Positions 30,187-35,596 of a stretch of DNA of 35,596 nucleotides are shown here, piece by piece. Every line of letters starts with the position of its first letter. The first letter of the stretch is position 1. The position numbers and the translations under genes are program-made. The stretch comes from Firmicutes bacterium UBA1191 (GTDB lineage Bacteria > Bacillota > Clostridia > Peptostreptococcales > Anaerovoracaceae), in NCBI GenBank assembly GCA_002310095.1, contig DBYH01000026.1, forward strand, positions 22,101-57,696, read 5' to 3'. The notes beneath the pieces were generated by a model. It did not search any database, was not told where the DNA came from, and worked only from the letters and a program-made list of their open reading frames with translations.

Positions 30187-31212
30187 ATGGCAAAGGTTAA
30201 AGTAGACATATTTTCCGGATTTCTCGGAGCGGGCAAGACTACGCTCATAAGAAAACTGATAAAAGAAGCCTATGACGGGAAAATCGTCCTCATCGAGAAC
30301 GAATTCGGCGAGATCGGAATCGACGGAGGCTTTCTCAGGGACACCGGAATACAGATAAACGAGATGAACTCGGGGTGCATCTGCTGCACTCTGGTCGGCG
30401 ATTTCAAGACGGCCCTCAGGCAGGTCATAGACCAGTATGAGCCGGAGAGGATATTGATCGAACCCTCCGGAGTGGGCAAGCTCAGCGACGTCATCATCGC
30501 GGTGCAGGACGCCGGCATCGATGACATAGAACTGAATGGATTCACTACGGTAGTCGACGCCAAACTGTGTAAGATGTACATGGCCAATTTCGGCGAATTC
30601 TACGAGAATCAGGTGGAACACGCAAGCTCGGTCATACTCAGCCACACAAAAGGGCTAAGCGAGGCGAAGATAAAGGAGTGCGTCGATATTATCCGCGAGC
30701 ACAACGATCACGCTTCCATCGTGACGACCGACTGGGACGAGCTGACAGGCAAACAGATCCTCGATACCATGGAGCAGAAGAAGACCCTGTCCGCCGAACT
30801 GGACAGACTCAGGGAGGAAGCTTACGCGGAAGAAGAGGCGCACCACCATGAGCACGAACACCATCATCACCATGACCATGAACACGAGCATGAGCATGAA
30901 CACCACCACCATCACGAACATGGGCATCATCATGCCGATGAGGTGTTCAGCGACATAGGTGAGGAGACCGCGGGCAAGTACACCATGGAGCAGATCGAGA
31001 CGGCTCTCGAGACTCTTCAGGACGAGGAAAAGTGCGGTCAGATACTGAGAGCCAAAGGCATCGTAGAGGGAACGGACGGACAGTGGATACACTTCGACTA
31101 CGTTCCGGGCGAGCCTGAGGTCAGGACGGGCGGCGCCGAGACGACAGGCATGATCTGCGTCATTGGCGTAGATATCAAAGAAGACACAGTCCGCGGACTG
31201 TTCGGTCTATAG
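30187..31212 (+). CDS. CobW/P47K-family GTPase with His-rich metal-binding insert
   Basis: I start at ATG 30187, seven bases after GGAGGT; the in-frame ATG at 30166 lacks this spacing. The 341-residue protein has Walker A GFLGAGKTT (11-19), ENEFGEIG (37-44) and the family's metal motif C64-I-C66-C67. Between the GTPase part and the C-terminal CobW_C-like part is an insert with 22 His in 31 residues (219-249), mixed with Glu and Asp. Such proteins are GTP-dependent metallochaperones for zinc, nickel or cobalt; the His stretch may store or sense metal. It precedes a second CobW GTPase by 11 bases, so the pair is probably co-transcribed. Confidence 0.92.
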   Translation: MAKVKVDIFSGFLGAGKTTLIRKLIKEAYDGKIVLIENEFGEIGIDGGFLRDTGIQINEMNSGCICCTLVGDFKTALRQVIDQYEPERILIEPSGVGKLSDVIIAVQDAGIDDIELNGFTTVVDAKLCKMYMANFGEFYENQVEHASSVILSHTKGLSEAKIKECVDIIREHNDHASIVTTDWDELTGKQILDTMEQKKTLSAELDRLREEAYAEEEAHHHEHEHHHHHDHEHEHEHEHHHHHEHGHHHADEVFSDIGEETAGKYTMEQIETALETLQDEEKCGQILRAKGIVEGTDGQWIHFDYVPGEPEVRTGGAETTGMICVIGVDIKEDTVRGLFGL

Positions 31213-31223
31213 GAGGAATCAGA

Positions 31224-32171
31224 ATGATGGGCGGTCTGGAGATCCCGGTATATCTCTTCACAGGATTTCTGGGATCGGGTAAGACAACATTCATACAGGA
31301 CCTTCTGGAAGGCGACGACTTTAACGCCGGCGAAAGGACGCTTCTTCTCCTTTGTGAAGAAGGGGAAGTCGAACTCAGGCCGGATGCTTTTGCGAGCCCT
31401 AACATCTTCATCGAGAGGATCGAAAAAGAAGACCTGAATCCGCGCAGACTGGCGGACCTCGCGGAAAAACACATGGTTGAGAGGGTAATCATCGAGTACA
31501 ACGGCATGTGGATGCTGGAGGACCTGTTCACTGCGGCCCCTGAGAGCTGGGTCGTCTACCAGGAGATGCTGTTCGCCGACGCGGGGACGTTCATGATGTA
31601 TAACACCAACATGCGTCAGCTGACCTTCAACAAAATGCAGACGGCGGAGCTGGTGGTCTTCAACAGATTCACTGAAGACATGGACAGAATGGACTTCCAC
31701 AAGCTTGTCAGAGTGGCAAACAGGAGGTCGGACATCTGCTACGAGTACGCGCCCGACAACGTTGTTTTTGATGATATTCAGGACCCGCTTCCTTACGACA
31801 TGGAAGCGCCGATCATCACCATAAAGGACGAGTGGTTCGCCGAGTGGTACAGAGACCTGTCGGAGAATCAGGACGACTACGAAGGCAAGAAGATAAGGGT
31901 CAAAGGCCTTGTGGCCAGGGACGGTACGCTGCCGGATAACTACATGGTATTCGGCCGTCACGTCATGACATGCTGCGTAGAGGATATCCAGTTTGCGGGA
32001 CTGGCCTGCGTTTATTCCAAGGCAGCCCAGTTCAAAACGGGCGACTGGGTGGCGGTCGACGCGAAGATAAAAGTGATGGAAGAAGAACTCTACGGCGAGG
32101 TGGGCCCTGTGCTGATCTGCAGCAAGATAAGAAAGTGTGAGCCGGCGGACCCTGAAGTGGCAACATTCTGA
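31224..32171 (+). CDS. Divergent CobW-type GTPase with a TIGR03943/DUF1980-like C-terminus
   Basis: The 315-residue protein has Walker A GFLGSGKTT (14-22) but lacks the CxCC motif of the neighbouring CobW; the equivalent segment reads LLLLCEEGEVEL. A guanine-specificity-like NRFTEDMD follows the switch regions. Residues about 215-315 (DYEGKKIRVKGLVARDG, GRHVMTCCVEDIQFAGL, FKTGDWVAVDAKIKVM, LICSKIRKCEPADP) resemble the C-terminal half of TIGR03943/DUF1980 proteins, which are linked to metal-responsive permeases (YcgQ/YcgR-like). A metal-homeostasis partner of the first CobW is inferred. AGGAGG precedes the start. Confidence 0.75.
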   Translation: MMGGLEIPVYLFTGFLGSGKTTFIQDLLEGDDFNAGERTLLLLCEEGEVELRPDAFASPNIFIERIEKEDLNPRRLADLAEKHMVERVIIEYNGMWMLEDLFTAAPESWVVYQEMLFADAGTFMMYNTNMRQLTFNKMQTAELVVFNRFTEDMDRMDFHKLVRVANRRSDICYEYAPDNVVFDDIQDPLPYDMEAPIITIKDEWFAEWYRDLSENQDDYEGKKIRVKGLVARDGTLPDNYMVFGRHVMTCCVEDIQFAGLACVYSKAAQFKTGDWVAVDAKIKVMEEELYGEVGPVLICSKIRKCEPADPEVATF

Positions 32172-32199
32172 GTCGCCGTATTCTGAAAGGAGAAAGGAC

Positions 32200-32490
32200 A
32201 TGACTAACTTTTACGTTTCCTACACCATGCCGTCGAAGGAGGACAGAGACGGATATCTGAGAGACATTCAGGAAGAGGGAATAGATGAAATCTCAAGAGG
32301 AGAGGACGGCTGCATAAGGTATGACTACTATTACCCTGTTGGATCGGACAACACGCTTTTTCTCTGGGAGCAGTGGGAATCCAGGGAACACCAGAAGACT
32401 CACTGCCAGACGCCGCACTTCGCGCGCCTGGGACAGCTCAAGGAGAAGTACGGTGTAACAGTGGAGATTCTCGTCGAGGACAGAGCATAG
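32200..32490 (+). CDS. Antibiotic biosynthesis monooxygenase-fold (ABM) protein
   Basis: I start at ATG 32200, after AAGGAG; an in-frame upstream ATG at 32137 lies within the previous gene. The 96-residue protein is one ABM ferredoxin-like fold: FYVSYTMPSKEDRDGYL, GCIRYDYYYPVGSDNTLFLWEQWESREHQKTHCQTPHF, TVEILVEDRA. Members of this fold act as quinol monooxygenases or heme-degrading enzymes; the active-site set is not distinct enough to choose. It follows the second CobW gene by 28 bases. Confidence 0.85.
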   Translation: MTNFYVSYTMPSKEDRDGYLRDIQEEGIDEISRGEDGCIRYDYYYPVGSDNTLFLWEQWESREHQKTHCQTPHFARLGQLKEKYGVTVEILVEDRA

Positions 32491-32503
32491 AGGACGGAAT
32501 ACG

Positions 32504-32722
32504 ATGGAAACTTTTGCGCAGAAATTCCTGAAAATATATGACAGAAAAATACTGAGCGGCGAGATCACATTCAGCCAGTCGGGCATAAACAAGAGCAACT
32601 TCACCAGACTCTGCATAGACCCGGAGTACGTCATGCCGAGGGAGGAAATACTCCTCTGCTGTGAGAAGATGCATCTTACCGAGGAGGAAAAAGAAGGACT
32701 GCTTGCCTTTGCGAAAGACTAG
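32504..32722 (+). CDS. Small HTH-like protein (72 residues)
   Basis: The protein opens METFAQKFLKIYDRKILSGEITF, then SGINKSNFTRLCIDPEYVMPREEILLCCEKMHLTEEEKEGLLAFAKD. The last part resembles the C-terminal half of small Firmicutes XRE-type proteins, where INKSNFTRLC stands for the recognition helix and LTEEEKEGLLAFA for the closing helices. A DNA-binding role is plausible but not certain. It starts 13 bases after the ABM gene and is closed by a CarD promoter. GAGGACGG is a weak ribosome site. Confidence 0.6.
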   Translation: METFAQKFLKIYDRKILSGEITFSQSGINKSNFTRLCIDPEYVMPREEILLCCEKMHLTEEEKEGLLAFAKD

Positions 32723-32729
32723 TCCCGCG

Positions 32730-32738
32730 TGATATAAT
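32730..32738 (+). promoter_or_regulatory. Extended -10 promoter of the CarD-MurT-GatD run
   Basis: TGATATAAT at 32730-32738; the -35 TTGCGA is at 18-base spacing. Transcript start would be near 32745. Confidence 0.45.
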
Positions 32739-32766
32739 AGGGTTGGATGAAAGGACACAAAGCGAC

Positions 32767-33297
32767 ATGAATGAAGCTCAGTTTGATGTTGGACAATACG
32801 TCGTTTACGGTACCAACGGTATCTGTAAAGTCGACAGCATAGAGCTCATGAGTTTCACTGCGGGGGCGCCTAAGGAGATGTTTTACATACTCAGGCAGAA
32901 CAAGCACAGTGAGACATGTTTTTTCGTTCCTTTCAAAAACGAGGAACTGCTCTCGAAGATGAGAGAGCCGATGACCAGGGAAGACATTGAAGATATTCTG
33001 ATGGGCCTTTCTTCCGAAGACGTCAAGTGGGTGAGCGACAGACGCGCCAGAGGGGATTATTTCAAAAGCATCCTCAACGAAGGCGTCAGCGGACGTCTCC
33101 TGAGCATGATCACATGCATCTATGAGAAGAAGCGGGAACTTGCCAGACAGGGCAAGAAGCTTTCCGTTACCGATACGACGACTCTGAGATCAGCCGAGAA
33201 ACTGGTCGAGGAGGAATTCGCCTGGGCGCTTGGGACTGATCCCCAGGAAGTGCCCGCGTTCATAAGGAAGAGGCTCCACATACAGGAGGAAGAATAG
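32767..33297 (+). CDS. CarD/CdnL-like transcription regulator (RNA polymerase-binding)
   Basis: I prefer the ATG at 32767 because a transcript from the promoter at 32730 would start near 32745; a TTG at 32743 would add eight residues. The 176-residue protein has an N-terminal RNA polymerase-interaction (CarD/TRCF RID) domain, with FDVGQYVVYGTNGICKVDSIE and FYILRQNKHSETCFFVPFKNEELLSKMR, then a helical C-terminal domain (about 80-176). CarD/CdnL factors bind RNA polymerase beta and modulate open complex formation. It precedes murT by 9 bases, so it may be co-transcribed. Confidence 0.85.
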   Translation: MNEAQFDVGQYVVYGTNGICKVDSIELMSFTAGAPKEMFYILRQNKHSETCFFVPFKNEELLSKMREPMTREDIEDILMGLSSEDVKWVSDRRARGDYFKSILNEGVSGRLLSMITCIYEKKRELARQGKKLSVTDTTTLRSAEKLVEEEFAWALGTDPQEVPAFIRKRLHIQEEE

Positions 33298-33306
33298 ATA
33301 AAGCAA

Positions 33307-34662
33307 ATGAAATTCAGATTTGCACTTTTGGCCGCGAAGCTGGCGGCATTCGGAATCAGCATTGTAGCGAAGGGAAGGGGTACCAATCTGCCCGGCAGAA
33401 TAGCCCTGAAAATAGATCCGGACTTCATCAGCCACATCAAAGGCCTCGATCCGGACAAAACAATTTTCGTAACGGGCACCAACGGCAAAAGCACCACGAC
33501 CAATCTCATGGCCCACGTTTTCAAGCGGGCCGGTATTAAAGTGGCCGTCAATCTTGAAGGCGCCAACCTGATCGGAGGCGTCATCGTTTCGCTGCTGAAA
33601 AACTGCGATCTCTCGGGAAGGCTCAAGGCCGACGTTGTCCTCATGGAAACGGACGAGAGATTTTTGCCTATAATCCACAAGCAGCTTCCGGCGAGACACC
33701 TCTGCATCACCAACGTGCAGAAGGACCAGGTTCAGAGAAACGGGGAGCCTGAGATCATACGCCGCAAGATACTGTCCGTCATAAACGAAGACATGACTGT
33801 GTACGTTAACGGCGACGAGCCTAACGCTCTGAGCCTTGGCACAAAGGCAGGAAGATGCGTTACCTACGGCGTCGACAGGAACGAATCCTCATTCGACAAG
33901 ACGGGGGATTTCTTCTCGGTCACCGCGCCGTGTCCGATATGCCATGAGGCCGTCGTCTACAACTACTACAACATAGACAACATCGGCAGCTTCTCATGTC
34001 CGACATGCGGATTCGGAACGGCTGCAAACACATATCAGGCCCAGGACATCGACTTCGAGGGCAAGACCTTCAAGTCCCGGGGCAGGACCTACGACTTCAA
34101 GTACAGCACGCCGTACTTTCTGTACTGCTACATCGCCGTGCTTACGGTGGCGTCGGAGTTCGGCGTGAAGGACGAGGATATCAGCAGCGCCTTCGCGGAT
34201 TTCGCTCTTCAGGGCGGAAGGATGGAGACCATGAAGGTGGGCACCAAGGAGATAAAGTACCTGCGCATGAAGCAGGAAAATCCTGAAACGGTTCAGTCGG
34301 CCCTGAACGTGATCGCTGACGACAAGTCGCCTAAGATCTTCATGCTGGGCCTCGACGAACTGGTCGACTTCGACCCTCACTACACGAACACCTTCTATAC
34401 CTTCGACTGCGATTTCCGCAGACTCATAAAGTCCGGCATAGAGAGGTGCATATGCTTCTCGGGAACCGTCGCCTACGACGCGGGACTGAGAATGCTTTAC
34501 GACGGTTTTGACAGAGACAGGCTTACGATACTGCCGACCAATGATGACAAGACCATCATAGATGAACTGGATAAATACGACTGCGACAACGTGTATCTGA
34601 TCACATGGCTCCACAAGTTCGAAGCCCTGGCAGAGTACACGAGGAGTAAAGCAAATGGATAA
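33307..34662 (+). CDS. murT: MurT, lipid II isoglutaminyl synthase ligase subunit
   Basis: The 451-residue protein has a Mur ligase central domain with P-loop TGTNGKST (56-63), the TNVQKDQVQRNGEPEIIRRKI segment, and a zinc-ribbon insert with C209-P-I-C212 and C231-P-T-C234 typical of MurT. The C-terminal DUF1727 domain ends with NVYLITWLHKFEALAEYTR. MurT with GatD amidates the glutamate of lipid II using ATP and ammonia from glutamine. P-loop and zinc ligands are intact. Its last codons overlap the GatD-like gene by 8 bases. Confidence 0.93.
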   Translation: MKFRFALLAAKLAAFGISIVAKGRGTNLPGRIALKIDPDFISHIKGLDPDKTIFVTGTNGKSTTTNLMAHVFKRAGIKVAVNLEGANLIGGVIVSLLKNCDLSGRLKADVVLMETDERFLPIIHKQLPARHLCITNVQKDQVQRNGEPEIIRRKILSVINEDMTVYVNGDEPNALSLGTKAGRCVTYGVDRNESSFDKTGDFFSVTAPCPICHEAVVYNYYNIDNIGSFSCPTCGFGTAANTYQAQDIDFEGKTFKSRGRTYDFKYSTPYFLYCYIAVLTVASEFGVKDEDISSAFADFALQGGRMETMKVGTKEIKYLRMKQENPETVQSALNVIADDKSPKIFMLGLDELVDFDPHYTNTFYTFDCDFRRLIKSGIERCICFSGTVAYDAGLRMLYDGFDRDRLTILPTNDDKTIIDELDKYDCDNVYLITWLHKFEALAEYTRSKANG

Positions 34663-35500
34663 ATTCGATAAACTCGACAGAATAAGAAACAGATTCGACA
34701 GAAAATCCGAGACCCTGACCAACGCTTCGGAGGTCACGGGCGAGAGCGGATTCAGGTGCCTGCACATACTGTGGCTCTACCCGGACGTGCTGAACATACA
34801 CGGCGGAAGAGGAGACGTCATGGGGCTTTTGCATGTGTGCGATCTCCTGAACATACCTGTTGAGATAAGAAGAAGCGACGACCTGAACGAGGACGAGAAC
34901 TGGAACTGGCCGCACATTGTCTACATGACCGCCGGCGAGCTCAAGTGTGTCGACAAGGTCGCGGCGGCCCTCATCAGGCAGCAGGAGGAGATCGAGAAGT
35001 TCATAAGCAGAGGCGGATTCCTGATCGCCAACGGAAGCAGCGGAGCGGCACTCGCAAAGGCAACCGAATTCCTGGATGGAACTGTCGTCGAAGGCACAGG
35101 CCTTCTCGACATGACATGGAAGGAGAGGGAGTCTGTCTGGGGCGATGACATCTGGGTCAGGACTGAGGATGATCTGGACGTAATAGGCAATCAGATTCAG
35201 GTGGCCGATGTGACGCTGGGCAAAGGGCAGAGTCCTTTCGGTCTCGTCGTTTACGGCAGAGGTAACAACGGCTCCGGCGATGAAGGCGCCGTCAATGGAA
35301 GCGTGATCTACACGGGAGTGCTGGGACCGCTCATGACCAAGAATCCGAGGCTCGCGGCCAGGATAATAGAAGGAGCGGCGGTGCTGGCGGAGGTCGAACT
35401 GGGACACGGCCTGGACCCTGCGGACATCGACATGGAGGATAAATCCGCCGAGTATATCAAGGCCTTCATGAAGGCTAAAATGGAGCCTCAGAATGCCTGA
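34655..35500 (+). CDS. gatD: GatD-like class I glutamine amidotransferase homologue lacking the catalytic Cys and His
   Basis: The 281-residue protein aligns with GatD: WLYPDVLNIHGGRGDVMGLLHVCDLLNIPVEI, an AALIRQQEEIEKFISRGGFLIA turn, VEGTGLLD and the YGRGNNGSGDEGAVNG / LGPLMTKNP ending, all GatD-like, with about 35 extra N-terminal residues. In active GatD the nucleophile is the Cys of an ICGGYQ elbow; here the segment is L123-I-A-N126-G-S-S, with Asn in place of Cys. The catalytic His of a YLHGP motif is replaced by L223 in YTGVLGPL. The GGGSD-type loop reads TAGEL. It is therefore unlikely to release ammonia from glutamine. It overlaps MurT, so complex formation is likely conserved. Confidence 0.85.
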   Translation: MDKFDKLDRIRNRFDRKSETLTNASEVTGESGFRCLHILWLYPDVLNIHGGRGDVMGLLHVCDLLNIPVEIRRSDDLNEDENWNWPHIVYMTAGELKCVDKVAAALIRQQEEIEKFISRGGFLIANGSSGAALAKATEFLDGTVVEGTGLLDMTWKERESVWGDDIWVRTEDDLDVIGNQIQVADVTLGKGQSPFGLVVYGRGNNGSGDEGAVNGSVIYTGVLGPLMTKNPRLAARIIEGAAVLAEVELGHGLDPADIDMEDKSAEYIKAFMKAKMEPQNA

Positions 35501-35508
35501 AAATATCC

Positions 35509-35537
35509 TTGACATCCATATATGCCAATGGTAGTAT
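35509..35537 (+). promoter_or_regulatory. Consensus promoter ahead of the tRNA
   Basis: TTGACA at 35509-35514, 17-base spacer, TAGTAT at 35532-35537 with a TGG extension. Confidence 0.8.
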
Positions 35538-35571
35538 ATTTGTTGCGGCGGCTAGGACAGCCTGCCGATAT

Positions 35572-35596
35572 GGCGGTGTAGCTTAGTTGGCTAGAG
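35572..35596 (+). tRNA. tRNA gene, 5' 25 bases only (probably Met)
   Basis: GGCGGTG acceptor strand, TA, then a D-arm AGCTTAGTTGGCTAGAG. This start is typical of elongator tRNA-Met in Clostridia, but the anticodon is outside the window, so identity is a guess. Confidence 0.7.

Noticed and set aside
30841..30933. His-rich repeat as a sequencing artefact or low-complexity noise
   Set aside because: The frame is kept, codons are mixed CAC/CAT, and His-rich inserts are common in CobW proteins.
31098..32201. Long minus-strand open frame of 367 codons
   Set aside because: It is antisense to the second CobW gene, has no matching motif and no start signals.

Overview
The window reads as chromosome of an anaerobic, low-to-moderate GC member of the Bacillota, most likely class Clostridia. 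Supporting signs are strong GGAGG-type ribosome binding sites, many lipoproteins with a C+1 lipobox, a CIRCE/HrcA operator before hsp20, a MurT/GatD pair, an XRE-DUF2975 pair, a CD1871A-type CXXC peptide and radical SAM / NapH-type iron-sulfur proteins. No phage, insertion sequence or CRISPR is visible. Genus cannot be read from the sequence; an Anaerovoracaceae-like (Family XIII) gut or sediment Clostridium is only a guess.

Layout. 1-2700: a hybrid histidine kinase cut by the left edge and an overlapping solute-binding lipoprotein. 2700-5800: a YjdF-like membrane protein, a G5/3D cell-surface protein behind a possibly structured leader, and a small lipoprotein. 5890-10100: a DUF606 transporter, a small protein of unknown family, then a redox cluster (TlpA-like thioredoxin lipoprotein, CD1871A-like CXXC peptide, NapH-like ferredoxin membrane protein, arylsulfotransferase lipoprotein). 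10200-12780: an ABC importer of the SsuABC/TauABC type closed by a strong terminator. 12800-15660 (minus strand): a membrane-anchored serine hydrolase and a DUF2975-XRE operon. 15900-18600: an L,D-transpeptidase lipoprotein, a NUP-family lipoprotein and two small membrane proteins. 18620-20870 (minus strand): two genes of the AmmeMemoRadiSam system. 21100-24540: a 28-residue peptide, an M24 aminopeptidase, a GNAT acetyltransferase, a YgjV-like membrane protein and a second copy of the unknown small family. 24540-29000: an inositol-phosphatase-like protein (minus), a class V aminotransferase with a B3/B4 protein, a DUF937 protein (minus), a small membrane protein, and hsp20 under CIRCE control. 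29100-35500: a D-cysteine desulfhydrase-like enzyme, two CobW GTPases, a monooxygenase-fold protein, a small HTH-like protein, a CarD-like regulator and MurT/GatD. A promoter and the first 25 bases of a tRNA end the window.

How genes may work together. The TlpA/CXXC/NapH/arylsulfotransferase group looks like an envelope thiol-redox and sulfate-transfer module, followed by an importer of a family that often takes sulfonates or sulfate esters. The L,D-transpeptidase, serine hydrolase, G5/3D protein and MurT/GatD point to cell-wall remodelling. The most striking single observation is that the GatD homologue has lost the residues expected at both the catalytic cysteine and histidine positions, while its MurT partner looks intact. 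Many promoters here share an extended -10 element (TGnTAnnnT), and several intergenic gaps place a terminator directly against the next promoter.
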